A stretch of DNA of 64,000 bases from Flavobacterium sp. N1994 (GTDB lineage: Bacteria > Bacteroidota > Bacteroidia > Flavobacteriales > Flavobacteriaceae). How positions within the stretch are numbered: the first letter of the stretch is position 1; each line of letters opens with the position of its first letter. Position numbers and translations under genes: made by a program. Shown one piece after another: positions 17,371 through 25,491 of this stretch. Where the stretch lies: NCBI RefSeq assembly GCF_025947145.1, contig NZ_CP109999.1:1984001-2048000 (forward strand), given 5' to 3'. Under the pieces are notes generated by a model that made no database searches, was not told the DNA's origin, and saw nothing but the letters and a program-made list of their open reading frames with translations.

Positions 17371-17763
17371 CTATTCTTGTTTTATTGTCATTACTATGTC
17401 TTCATCGAAATTATATTCCCCTTTTTTGTATACTTCTTTGTTGGAGAGTGTAATTTCGTATGTGTAAATACCTTTTGGCACTAATAAAAGGCATTCTTTT
17501 CCATCTTTTGGGATAACAAGTTCTTTTCTAATTTCATCTCCCTCCTCGTTTTTGCCTACAAGTTTGAAAGTTATTTTATCGGTAAGTTTGTTTTTCACAC
17601 ATAAACTTTCAATCACTTTACTATTCGCTTTTGCACCCGATTTTGACATTTTGAGAATGGATAAACCACTCAAAAGCATTTCACCTCCTTTGATGGCGTT
17701 CTCAAGATCGGACTGTGCGAAACTGAAATTGAAAAATAAAAGTAAAATAAAAGTTATTCTCAT
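17371..17763 (-). CDS. Small secreted protein of unknown function (130 aa)
   Basis: A signal peptide (MRITFILLLFFNFSFAQ, cut after the Ala-Gln) is followed by a helical segment (DLENAIKGGEMLLSGLSILKMS) and a beta-rich half (DKITFKLVGKNEEGDEIRKELVI, YTYEITLSNKEVYKKGEY) that looks like a small Ig/transthyretin-type sandwich. No family is recognised. The start overlaps the stop of the 67-residue secreted gene by 4 bases, so the two are translationally coupled and may act together. It is in line with the HK2 kinase downstream and may be co-transcribed through a hairpin. Confidence 0.75.
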   Translation of the reverse strand: MRITFILLLFFNFSFAQSDLENAIKGGEMLLSGLSILKMSKSGAKANSKVIESLCVKNKLTDKITFKLVGKNEEGDEIRKELVIPKDGKECLLLVPKGIYTYEITLSNKEVYKKGEYNFDEDIVMTIKQE

Positions 17764-17963
17764 TTTTTTATGCTTGAAATTAACATCTCATTTGCTACTA
17801 TATCCCTAGTATAATCATTAATCAATATGTTATGACATCCATGAACTCCTTTACTTTTGAGCTCCTTTAATCCTTCAAAATCCCCCCTGAAATATTCAGT
17901 TTGAGAACTAGCACTTAAACTGAAAAAAACTGTAGCAATAATGCCTAAAACTAATTCTTTCAT
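17760..17963 (-). CDS. Very small secreted protein of unknown function (67 aa)
   Basis: A signal peptide (MKELVLGIIATVFFSLSASSQ) is followed by a 46-residue mature chain with two Asp-rich stretches and one cysteine (GVHGCHNILINDYTRD). The signal peptide resembles that of the 125-residue protein at 18266-18643 position by position, although the mature parts differ. It is coupled by a 4-base overlap to the next gene. No function is recognised. Its size and secretion suit a peptide signal, toxin or adaptor, but nothing distinguishes these. Confidence 0.7.
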   Translation of the reverse strand: MKELVLGIIATVFFSLSASSQTEYFRGDFEGLKELKSKGVHGCHNILINDYTRDIVANEMLISSIKK

Positions 17964-18063
17964 AATTATCTAGATAATTTTTAATTATTTCAGTCCAACT
18001 TTGTGTCGTCCAAAACATATAAAGGCTGGACTATATTTTTTTTGGTTGGTTTAGTCTTGATTT

Positions 18064-18258
18064 CTGTTTAATAACAAACCTCTAAAATAAACAGAAAATT
18101 AAATTCTTTTTCAATATAAAGTTTTTATATCGAGTCACTTTATGGTGGTAAGCCACTTTTTTAACCAAATCTTTGTTTTTAAATTAATTAACTTATTTTT
18201 GATGTTATAAAATTATATATTTAGCCATCCCTTTTGGTAGTCAAAAAGTGTACATTTT
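18064..18258. promoter_or_regulatory. Duplicated upstream block A (before the 67-aa secreted gene)
   Basis: The gap 17964-18265 has no gene. It carries an inverted repeat CTGTTTA...TAAACAG at 18064-18094 (17-base spacer) and, farther upstream, AAAAAGTGTACATTTT at 18243-18258. Both elements recur in the same order in the gap before the 125-residue gene (block B). The distances to the respective start codons are also similar (about 100 versus 87, and about 280 versus 261 bases). They look like shared promoter-region or operator sequence. Confidence 0.55.
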
Positions 18259-18265
18259 CTATACC

Positions 18266-18643
18266 CTATTTAATGGTAGAAAGTAATCTATTCTGTAATT
18301 TTATAGCTTCTTCTACAATTCTTTCATAGTCTGATGTTAAGCTGTCTTTATAGATTGCAGAAGTAAACTCATCAGAAATAGTTAAAGAAAATTCAATAGC
18401 TATTTTACTGTTCAGCTTCTTGTTTTTTTCTTCATTTAAAGTGCATTCCTCTAATAATTCCTCTAAGTTTTCTTGAAGGTCTCTTATACTATCGAATTTG
18501 TATTTAACAACTTCATTTTCTGATGAAATCGATAAATAGACCAATTCAATTCTTCCTTTTTTCTCTATGTAATCTTTATCTTGAGGATAACTATTAAATG
18601 AAAATAAAAGCAAGGCCATTATTCTAAATACAAAATTCTTCAT
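18266..18643 (-). CDS. Small secreted protein of unknown function (125 aa)
   Basis: A signal peptide (MKNFVFRIMALLLFSFNSYPQ) is followed by a charged, mostly helical mature chain (DLQENLEELLEECTLNEEKNKK, ERIVEEAIKLQNRLLSTIK). A short beta stretch (GRIELVYLSISS) comes first. No family is recognised. The signal peptide and upstream region are duplicated at the 67-residue gene, which implies common regulation. It lies between the response regulator 18982-19638 and kinase 15262-17310 on the same strand, so it belongs to the same signalling cluster. Confidence 0.75.
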   Translation of the reverse strand: MKNFVFRIMALLLFSFNSYPQDKDYIEKKGRIELVYLSISSENEVVKYKFDSIRDLQENLEELLEECTLNEEKNKKLNSKIAIEFSLTISDEFTSAIYKDSLTSDYERIVEEAIKLQNRLLSTIK

Positions 18644-18729
18644 GTCTAAAAGCTATTAAATAAAACAACCCTACTTAATATTATTTAATAAAAAGTGAGG
18701 GCTGCTTTTGTTTGTTTATTTCTTTGCAT

Positions 18730-18919
18730 CTGTTTAACAACAAATCTTAAAATAAACAGAGAAATTTCTATTGCTTTTACCAATCAAAAATACCACTTAA
18801 TGAATGAAGCAATTTTAGAGAGGATATACCTCCTTGTTTAACCGTTTGTATTTACAGTTTAACATGTGTAAAATTAAATAGTGGGGAAAAGATATAGGTA
18901 CACAAAAAGTGTACATTTT
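18730..18919. promoter_or_regulatory. Duplicated upstream block B (before the 125-aa secreted gene)
   Basis: The 338-base gap 18644-18981 has no gene. It contains CTGTTTA...TAAACAG at 18730-18759 and AAAAAGTGTACATTTT at 18904-18919, the same pair as block A, offset by about 661-666 bases. Here the second element also forms a perfect inverted repeat GTACAC-AAAAA-GTGTAC, a likely protein-binding site. Confidence 0.55.
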
Positions 18920-18981
18920 TAAAATGTTGATGAATTAAATATTTTTTTGATTTAGGGGTTGTTTTTAAATCTAAATAGTTT

Positions 18982-19638
18982 TTAAATCAAGCCTTGCTTT
19001 CTTGCTTCAGTTAAAATATCTTCATCATTCCCTTTATCAATGCCTAAATAATCTTTAATCATTGCTTTTCTTTTGTCAATAGCACTTTTAGAAAGATGCA
19101 ATTCTTCTTGAATACTTTTAGTTTTTTTTCCTTTTGAAATTAAAATAATAATTTGACGGTTGTAATTATCTAAAAGTTTAGTAGGTATCTGTGAATCAAG
19201 TTTTATAGTTTTTATAGAGGGACTGTAATAACGAGAGCCTTTGACTATAGTATCAAAAGCAAATAAAAAATCATCGGGAAGTATATCACTTTTTACTAAT
19301 AACCCTTCTGGATTCTGCTCTTTAATAATTCCATGAAGAACAAGAGATTCTGAATGAGAAGTTAAAATCACAATTTTTGAGTTTGGCAAATGCTTTCTAA
19401 CAATGGCAACCAAATCAAGTCCTGAATTAATTTTTTTTTCAGTGTAAGGTGGTAAAGTGACGTCTAAAAAAACAATGTTATAGGAAATCGAGGTAGTTGT
19501 TATTATTTTGTATGCGGATTCACAACTAAAAGCCGAAGTAGTAGCAATGGAATAACCATAAGGGTTAAAAGCCAATATAGACTTATATCCTTCTATAATA
19601 GGTGGGTGGTCATCAATCATTAATACACTTACTTCCAT
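18982..19638 (-). CDS. NarL-type response regulator, paralogue of 11852-12517
   Basis: A 218-residue regulator. The receiver domain has Asp9/Asp10 (LMIDDHPP), phospho-acceptor Asp59 (VFLDVTLPPY) and Lys in LLVKSD. The C-terminal HTH is at about 155-205 (LLDNYNRQIIILISKGKKTKSI, HLSKSAIDKRK). It shares architecture and local sequence with the regulator at 11852. By elimination it is the likely partner of the kinase at 15262-17310, separated from it by three secreted-protein genes. The binding site is unknown; the duplicated blocks just downstream are reasonable candidates. Confidence 0.88.
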   Translation of the reverse strand: MEVSVLMIDDHPPIIEGYKSILAFNPYGYSIATTSAFSCESAYKIITTTSISYNIVFLDVTLPPYTEKKINSGLDLVAIVRKHLPNSKIVILTSHSESLVLHGIIKEQNPEGLLVKSDILPDDFLFAFDTIVKGSRYYSPSIKTIKLDSQIPTKLLDNYNRQIIILISKGKKTKSIQEELHLSKSAIDKRKAMIKDYLGIDKGNDEDILTEARKQGLI

Positions 19639-19672
19639 ACATATTTTTTAGTAAACGTATTATTTTTCTTCT

Positions 19673-19770
19673 AAATATCCAAATAATTTTATGAAGCTAT
19701 TCGGCTAATAGTAAATCTATCTTCTCTTTATCGGTTTTTTAAAACGGTAGTTTAGTTGTCAGGATTTTGT
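19673..19770 (-). pseudogene. Decayed 3' fragment of a LytTR regulator gene
   Basis: The minus strand matches the 3' end of the LytTR gene at 20300-21193 (its 20303-20392 region). It translates to TTKLPF-stop-KTDKEKIDLLL, then after a frame change ISRIAS-stop-NYLDI, against TTKLPFSKSYKENVDLIISRIASGNYLEI in the intact gene (the alignment is described in parts). Two stops and a frameshift show it is dead. The direct repeat is about 630 bases from the intact copy and the two flank the YegP-like gene. Confidence 0.75.
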
Positions 19771-19855
19771 GTATTTTTGGGGACTAACCGCAAAAATTTG
19801 AAAGAGATTTTTGGATTTCTTTTTACGTTTTTTGACTAAATTCCTGAAAAAGACA

Positions 19856-20230
19856 ATGGGTATGTTTGTAATAAGCAAGCGACTTAATGGTGACTATAAG
19901 TTTATTTTTGCTTCACGAAAAGGTAAAACAATCTTCACCAGTATAGGTTGTAAGCATAAGTCGGATTGTGAGCAAATGATTGCCGCCTTTAAAGAAAATG
20001 TAACCTTATTTGCCCTCACTCAATATAAAAAGGGGGCGGACAAACATTTTTTTAGAATTTCGAAAGATGGTTTAGTACTAGCCAATAGTAGAAAGTATTC
20101 TACAGCGCTTATGTTGGCCAAGGGTATTGATGAAATTAAGAAATATGCTCCCACTGCGGAAGTGCTAGATTTTTCTGAAAATGATGCGGTTTTTCCTGAG
20201 ACTGAAAGTGTAATGATAGGCAACGACTAG
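19856..20230 (+). CDS. YegP-like DUF1508 protein
   Basis: A 124-residue protein with two YegP-type modules: FVISKRLNGDYKFIFASRKGKTIFTS (about residues 4-29) and HFFRISKDGLVLANSRKYSTALML (about 64-87), each a beta-hairpin unit followed by a helix. The family is cytoplasmic and uncharacterised. The ATG at 19856 is chosen over an in-frame TTG at 19811; ATG 19862 is also possible. A conserved Glu/Asp-rich tail ends the protein. It is inserted between a decayed LytTR fragment and the intact LytTR gene, on the opposite strand to both. Confidence 0.8.
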   Translation: MGMFVISKRLNGDYKFIFASRKGKTIFTSIGCKHKSDCEQMIAAFKENVTLFALTQYKKGADKHFFRISKDGLVLANSRKYSTALMLAKGIDEIKKYAPTAEVLDFSENDAVFPETESVMIGND

Positions 20231-20299
20231 TGTGTTTAGTACTTGACATCTCTTCTTAAAGACTAAGTACCAAAAGAAAAGGAAGTAAACTTGTCACCA

Positions 20300-21193
20300 T
20301 TATATCTCCAAATAATTTCCTGAAGCTATTCGGCTAATGATTAAATCAACGTTCTCTTTATAGGATTTTGAGAATGGAAGTTTGGTGGTGGAATTCTTAA
20401 TATAACACACCGTATTCCCCGTATGGATTCGGGAAACTTGGTTGACATTGATGATGTAACTGTTGTGAATACGGAGGAATTGGGTTGACGGTAACACCGT
20501 TTCAAAATGTTTTAAGGTTTTGAATGCCGTAATCATTTCCCCATTGTTCAAATGAATATCGGTAGAATTGTTATCGGCTTCAAAATACTGAATATCTTCC
20601 GAGTCAATGTATCGGTAATCACCATAAGACTTAACACAAATCACCAATGATTTTTCTTGTTGAATTACTGTAGGTTTTTCTAATGTAATTGGCGTGATTT
20701 TAACCTCAATATCATTTACATTTTCATCTACTTTCTCTTCATCAAGAGTTTCCGTTTCGTCTAAGACTTCGTAGGTCGCTACTGGATTTTTTACCTCCAT
20801 ATGTGGCAAATCCGATTTTATGGCTCGGTCAAATTTTAGAATTGCTTTTCTAAAATCGTTGATATTTAACGGTTTTAATAAATAGTCTATTACTTCATAT
20901 TGTAAAGCATCATAGGCCAAATCTTTTTTGCTTGTGGTAACAATAATTTTAGGAACCACCGGTAAGTAGCGATATAACTCGTTAATTAAACTAAGGGAAA
21001 GGTTGCTTTTTTTGTCGGATGGATCTATTTCTAAAAAAACGAGATGCGGTTGGTGCTCCAATATTAAATTAACCCCATCATCATAGGTATTAGCGGATGC
21101 TAGAAAAGACAAATTACGAAAACGCTCAGCAATGGTCTGAGTTTTCGTGACATCGTCCTGGGTATCATCAATAATGATAAAAGTATGACTCAT
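20300..21193 (-). CDS. LytTR-family regulator with atypical receiver domain
   Basis: A 297-residue protein. An N-terminal receiver-like domain (about 1-125) is followed by an acidic linker (DETETLDEEKVDENVND) and a C-terminal LytTR DNA-binding domain (about 185-295: IQYFEADNNSTDIHLNNGE, LPSTQFLRIHNSYIINVNQV). In the receiver, Asp9/Asp10 and Lys107 (DYLLKPL) are kept, but the phospho-acceptor position is Glu55 (LVFLEIDPSD). It may be phosphorylation-independent or constitutively active. No kinase gene is adjacent. A dead copy of its 3' end lies 0.5 kb away. Confidence 0.88.
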   Translation of the reverse strand: MSHTFIIIDDTQDDVTKTQTIAERFRNLSFLASANTYDDGVNLILEHQPHLVFLEIDPSDKKSNLSLSLINELYRYLPVVPKIIVTTSKKDLAYDALQYEVIDYLLKPLNINDFRKAILKFDRAIKSDLPHMEVKNPVATYEVLDETETLDEEKVDENVNDIEVKITPITLEKPTVIQQEKSLVICVKSYGDYRYIDSEDIQYFEADNNSTDIHLNNGEMITAFKTLKHFETVLPSTQFLRIHNSYIINVNQVSRIHTGNTVCYIKNSTTKLPFSKSYKENVDLIISRIASGNYLEI

Positions 21194-21434
21194 TTAGCTT
21201 TTCCTTTGATTTAGGGAAAGCATTGCAGGTGGTAAAGGGGTAGTTTTGGGGAAACTATCTGTTTAGCTAAAGATTATAAATAAAATTTAACCACAAAAAT
21301 AAAAACGACTAAACGTATGTATTTTCGTTATAACGAAAGTAAAATTTTTGAGTTTTAGATTATCAAAATTGTTAATAGATACTTACATCTTGTTAATATG
21401 TCGTTATTTATTCGGACAAATGCTTACAAAAACG

Positions 21435-21470
21435 AATGCCCCAAACACTTTTCAATGTTTGGGGCATTTT
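21435..21470. terminator. Terminator of glyS
   Basis: A perfect 13-bp stem AATGCCCCAAACA (21435-21447) / TGTTTGGGGCATT (21456-21468) is followed by T residues and lies 19 bases beyond the glyS stop. The remaining 21194-21434 stretch is AT-rich upstream sequence of the LytTR gene with nothing else recognisable. Confidence 0.85.
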
Positions 21471-21486
21471 ATAGAAAAATACTTTT

Positions 21487-23028
21487 TTACATTTTCATCA
21501 ACCAGTTTCTCATAGAGACTTCGTTACCAATAATGGTTTTTAAATCTGCTATTTTAACACGGTCTTGTGCCATTGAATCTCGGTGACGAATGGTTACTGT
21601 TTCGTCTTCCAAAGTTTGGTGATCTACCGTGATACAAAATGGAGTTCCTAAAGCATCTTGTCTTCTGTAACGTCTTCCTACTGCATCTTTTTCATCGTAA
21701 GCTACATTGAAATCCCATTTTAGTTCTTCAATGATTTTTTGAGCCACTTCCGGTAATCCATCTTTTTTAACTAATGGTAAAACAGCTGCTTTAGTTGGTG
21801 CTAAAACTGATGGCAAACGCAACACTGTTCTAGTCGAACCATCTTCTAAAGTTTCTTCTTGTAAAGAAGTAGCAAAAACGGCTAGGAACATTCTATCTAA
21901 ACCAACTGAAGTCTCTACCACATAAGGCACATAACTTGAGTTGGTGTCGTTATCAAAATATTGTAATTTTTTACCTGAATACTGTTCGTGCGCTTTCAAA
22001 TCGAAATCGGTTCTCGAGTGAATTCCTTCCAATTCTTTGAATCCGAATGGGAAATTAAACTCAATATCAGCGGCAGCATTAGCATAGTGTGCTAATTTTT
22101 CATGGTCATGGAAACGATAATTTTGTTTTCCTAAACCAAGAGATAAATGCCAGTTTAAACGAGTAGTTTTCCAGTATTCATACCATTTCATTTCTTCTCC
22201 AGGCTTAACAAAGAATTGCATCTCCATTTGTTCAAATTCTCTCATACGGAAAATGAACTGACGCGCTACGATTTCGTTTCTAAAAGCTTTACCAGTTTGG
22301 GCAATTCCAAAAGGGATCTTCATTCTTCCTGTTTTTTGAACATTTAAGAAGTTAACGAAAATCCCTTGTGCTGTTTCTGGACGTAGGTATAAATCCATAG
22401 CATTCTCAGCAGAAGCCCCTAGTTTTGTGCCAAACATTAAATTGAATTGACGTACTTCAGTCCAGTTTCTTGAACCTGTTTCTGGGTCAGCAATTTCCAA
22501 TTCTTCAATTAAAGCTTTTACATCTTCTAAATCACCAGAGCCTAAAGATCGTCCCATTCTTTCTAGAATTTCTCGCTCTTTACCAAGATATTCCATTACA
22601 CGTGGGTTGGTGGTTTTGTATTGCTCTTCATCAAAAGAATCCCCAAAACGCTCACGAGCTTTTTCAATTTCTTTTTTGGCTTTCAGGTTTAATTTTTCGG
22701 CATAATCCTCAATTAAAACATCAGCTCTGTATCTTTTTTTAGAGTCTTTGTTGTCAATCAACGGGTCGTTAAACGCATCAACGTGACCAGAAGCCTTCCA
22801 TGTAGTAGGATGCATCAAAATAGCGGCGTCTAAACCGACAATGTTTTCATGCATTTGCACCATGGCTTTCCACCAATATTCTCTAATGTTCTTTTTTAAT
22901 TCTACTCCGTTTTGCGCATAATCATATACTGCGCTTAACCCATCGTATATTTCGCTTGACGGAAAAATAAATCCGTACTCTTTTGCGTGCGAAACTACAT
23001 TCTTAAATAAATCTTCTTGTTTTGCCAT
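21487..23028 (-). CDS. glyS: Glycyl-tRNA synthetase, alpha2 (eukaryote-like single-chain) type
   Basis: A class II aminoacyl-tRNA synthetase that charges tRNA-Gly. At 513 residues it is the homodimeric form; no alpha/beta two-gene form is present. Class II motifs are visible: motif 2 in FRNEIVARQFIFRMREFEQMEMQFF (about 250-275), and motif 3 near SVGLDRMFLAVFA. The YLRPETAQGIFVNF stretch is typical of glycyl enzymes. The anticodon-binding domain follows (APTKAAVLPLVKK). TATTTTTG on the minus strand at 23036-23043 is a likely -7 element, giving a near-leaderless transcript. The gene is divergent from comF. Confidence 0.97.
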   Translation of the reverse strand: MAKQEDLFKNVVSHAKEYGFIFPSSEIYDGLSAVYDYAQNGVELKKNIREYWWKAMVQMHENIVGLDAAILMHPTTWKASGHVDAFNDPLIDNKDSKKRYRADVLIEDYAEKLNLKAKKEIEKARERFGDSFDEEQYKTTNPRVMEYLGKEREILERMGRSLGSGDLEDVKALIEELEIADPETGSRNWTEVRQFNLMFGTKLGASAENAMDLYLRPETAQGIFVNFLNVQKTGRMKIPFGIAQTGKAFRNEIVARQFIFRMREFEQMEMQFFVKPGEEMKWYEYWKTTRLNWHLSLGLGKQNYRFHDHEKLAHYANAAADIEFNFPFGFKELEGIHSRTDFDLKAHEQYSGKKLQYFDNDTNSSYVPYVVETSVGLDRMFLAVFATSLQEETLEDGSTRTVLRLPSVLAPTKAAVLPLVKKDGLPEVAQKIIEELKWDFNVAYDEKDAVGRRYRRQDALGTPFCITVDHQTLEDETVTIRHRDSMAQDRVKIADLKTIIGNEVSMRNWLMKM

Positions 23029-23125
23029 AATGGTGCAAAAATATAAAAACGGAATGTAAAAAAATGATTTAAAAACGCTTAGAATACATTTTTTTTATAA
23101 TTTTATGTAAGAAATTTATCTTTTT

Positions 23126-23809
23126 ATGTGGAATCATCTTCTAAATTTATTTTTTCCAAAGTCTTGTGCGGGTTGTCATTCGATATTATTAAGCGATGAA
23201 AAGGTAATTTGTACCCAATGTCGGCATGAAATTCCGTTGACTAATCATCACACCATTGAAAATAATGAAGTGATACAAAAATTTTATGGAAGAATTCCTT
23301 TAGAGTTTGGTGCCGCGTTGTTTTATTTTCACAAAAAAGGGATAGTCCAAGAGATAATTCACAAATTAAAATACAAAGGGCAAGAAGAAATCAGTGAAAC
23401 TGTGGGTCATTGGTATGCTTCTGAATTAAAAGATTTAGAACAACTAAAAAATATTGACTACATCATCCCAGTTCCTTTACACCAGAAAAGATTACGCGAA
23501 CGAGGTTATAATCAAGTAGAAGGTTTTGGAAATGCCTTAGCTGCTGATTTGAAAATTCCTTTTGATGAAAAGATTTTATTCCGAAAATTATATACTAAGA
23601 CTCAGACCAAAAAAGATCTTCTTGGTAGAGCAGATGTCATTGCCACTGTCTTTGATGTTGATTTTAACGAGAGTCATCACGGCAAACATTTTATGTTAAT
23701 TGATGATGTCATTACTACGGGTTCAACACTCGAAGCTTGCAGTCGAGCCTTGTTAAAAATTCCTAACGCCAAAATCAGTATTGTTTGTATGGCGATGGCG
23801 CATAGTTAA
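23126..23809 (+). CDS. comF: ComF-family phosphoribosyltransferase-like protein
   Basis: A 227-residue ComF-type protein. The N-terminal zinc-ribbon cysteines are Cys14, Cys17, Cys29 and Cys32 (CAGC...CTQC). A type I PRTase domain follows, with the PRPP-binding loop LIDDVITTGSTLE near residue 192. In Gram-negative competence systems ComF acts in the cytoplasm on single-stranded DNA entry. The conserved RLRERGYNQVEGF matches the family. No other competence genes are in the window. It is divergent from glyS. Confidence 0.9.
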   Translation: MWNHLLNLFFPKSCAGCHSILLSDEKVICTQCRHEIPLTNHHTIENNEVIQKFYGRIPLEFGAALFYFHKKGIVQEIIHKLKYKGQEEISETVGHWYASELKDLEQLKNIDYIIPVPLHQKRLRERGYNQVEGFGNALAADLKIPFDEKILFRKLYTKTQTKKDLLGRADVIATVFDVDFNESHHGKHFMLIDDVITTGSTLEACSRALLKIPNAKISIVCMAMAHS

Positions 23810-23882
23810 ATGTTAAGTTTCCTCAAAAAGATTTCATTCACACTAAATATAATCGTTATTTTGTGCTTTGAAAAAATGCTTT

Positions 23883-25484
23883 ATGCCAAAAAATAGTTTA
23901 AAATATTTTTCTTTACTGATGCTGCTTTTTATCATTAGTTGTGCTAAACGTGGCACTATAACTGGAGGCTCTAAAGACACTCTGGCCCCTGTTTTGAAAG
24001 CTAGTTATCCGAAGAATTTTACAACAAATTTTAATGGAAAAGAAATCAAATTGGTTTTTGATGAATATGTAAAACTAAAAAATGTCAATAAGCAGTTGAT
24101 TATTTCTCCACCTATGAAAAATCAACCAGATATTTTACCACAAACTGCAAGTAAACTATTGACTATAAAACTTAAAGATACTTTGAGACCCAATACAACG
24201 TATAGTTTCAATTTTGGACAAAGTATAGAAGACAATAACGAAGGCAACCCTTATCCACAATTTAAATATATTTTTTCTACCGGAAGTTATATTGATTCTT
24301 TGGCGGTTAGTGTGAAAGTGAAAGACGCATTGGAGAAAAAGACTGATAATTTCGTTTCTGTAATGCTATACGAAATCAACGAAAAGTTTAATGATTCTAC
24401 TATTTATAAAGAAACTCCAAGATATGTTACCAATACTTTGGACAGTCTAAAAATCGTAAAACTGGAAAATATAAAGGCTGGGAAATATCTTTTAGTAGCA
24501 TTGAAAGACAACGGGAACAATAAATACAATCCCGAATCAGATAAAATAGGGTTTCAAAAACAATATATTACTATTCCTAATGATACCATTTTTGAAGTAG
24601 AATTGTTCAAAGAAATTTTACCTTTTAAAGCTATTAAACCAACTCAAGCCTCGAAAAACAGAATTTTGATGGGCTATGAAGGCAAAGCTAAAGAGGTAAA
24701 AGTGACCTTAAAAAATGGCGAAGAAATTATACCTTCATTGGTTACAAATTACCCGAAAAAAGACTCTTTACAAATTTGGTTCAAACCTGTAAAATCGGAT
24801 TCCTTGCATGTAACCGTTCAAAAAGAGAATTACAGTAAACAATTCACGGTGAAATTTAAAAAACAAAAAGCAGATACTTTATTTATAAGTTCTGAATTTA
24901 CTGGAAATTTACCACTTCGGGAGAGATTTAATATTACTAGTGCTACGCCTTTGATAAAATTTGATAAATCAAAAATAGCTGTATTCAATAAAGATTCTAT
25001 CGCAGTTCCTTTTGAAACCGAGTATGACGAAATGAATCAAAAACTCTATTTGAATTTCAAAAAAGAACCTTTGGAAAAATATAAAATCTCTATGATGCCA
25101 GGGGCTTTAGAAGATTTTTACGAACATAAAAGCGATACCTTAAGATACAATATCACAACCAAAAATGATTCAGATTATGCCAATATGAAAGTAGTATTGG
25201 AAAACTTAAAACGTTTCCCAGTCATTGTGCAATTAACGGATAAAGATGGCAAAGTTAAAGCAACAGAATATACTGAAAAGGAAACAACCATTAACTTTGA
25301 AGCTTTAGAACCAGCCCCTTATACATTGCGGATTATTTATGACGATAATAAAAATAAAATCTGGGATACTGGAAGTTATCTAGAAAAACGACAGTCCGAA
25401 GAAGTCATTTATTTACCTAATCCTATTGATCTTCACGCCAATTTTGATTGGGAACAATCATTTGATGTAAAAAATCCGAAGTAG
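23883..25484 (+). CDS. Outer-surface/periplasmic lipoprotein with Ig-like domain
   Basis: The ATG at 23883 is chosen; an in-frame TTG five codons earlier is less likely. The lipobox is LLFIISC with Cys20, followed by AKRGTITGGSKDTLAP. The sequence then fits a bacterial Ig-like (SbsA/Big_5) domain at about 35-135 (YPKNFTTNFNGKEIKLVFDEY... SYSFNFGQSIEDNNEGNP). Beta-rich repeats continue to the end, total 533 residues. Proteins of this kind are common in Bacteroidetes and uncharacterised. It is a single gene, convergent with the nitrilase gene 8 bases away. Confidence 0.82.
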   Translation: MPKNSLKYFSLLMLLFIISCAKRGTITGGSKDTLAPVLKASYPKNFTTNFNGKEIKLVFDEYVKLKNVNKQLIISPPMKNQPDILPQTASKLLTIKLKDTLRPNTTYSFNFGQSIEDNNEGNPYPQFKYIFSTGSYIDSLAVSVKVKDALEKKTDNFVSVMLYEINEKFNDSTIYKETPRYVTNTLDSLKIVKLENIKAGKYLLVALKDNGNNKYNPESDKIGFQKQYITIPNDTIFEVELFKEILPFKAIKPTQASKNRILMGYEGKAKEVKVTLKNGEEIIPSLVTNYPKKDSLQIWFKPVKSDSLHVTVQKENYSKQFTVKFKKQKADTLFISSEFTGNLPLRERFNITSATPLIKFDKSKIAVFNKDSIAVPFETEYDEMNQKLYLNFKKEPLEKYKISMMPGALEDFYEHKSDTLRYNITTKNDSDYANMKVVLENLKRFPVIVQLTDKDGKVKATEYTEKETTINFEALEPAPYTLRIIYDDNKNKIWDTGSYLEKRQSEEVIYLPNPIDLHANFDWEQSFDVKNPK

Positions 25485-25491
25485 TATATTT

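Noticed and set aside
19811..19856. Longer YegP-like protein starting at TTG 19811
   Set aside because: The extra 15 residues (FFLRFLTKFLKK) are not part of the family and an ATG follows in frame.
11852..21193. Integrated mobile element in the signalling region
   Set aside because: No transposase, integrase, attachment repeats or tRNA junction are seen; base composition is like the rest of the window.
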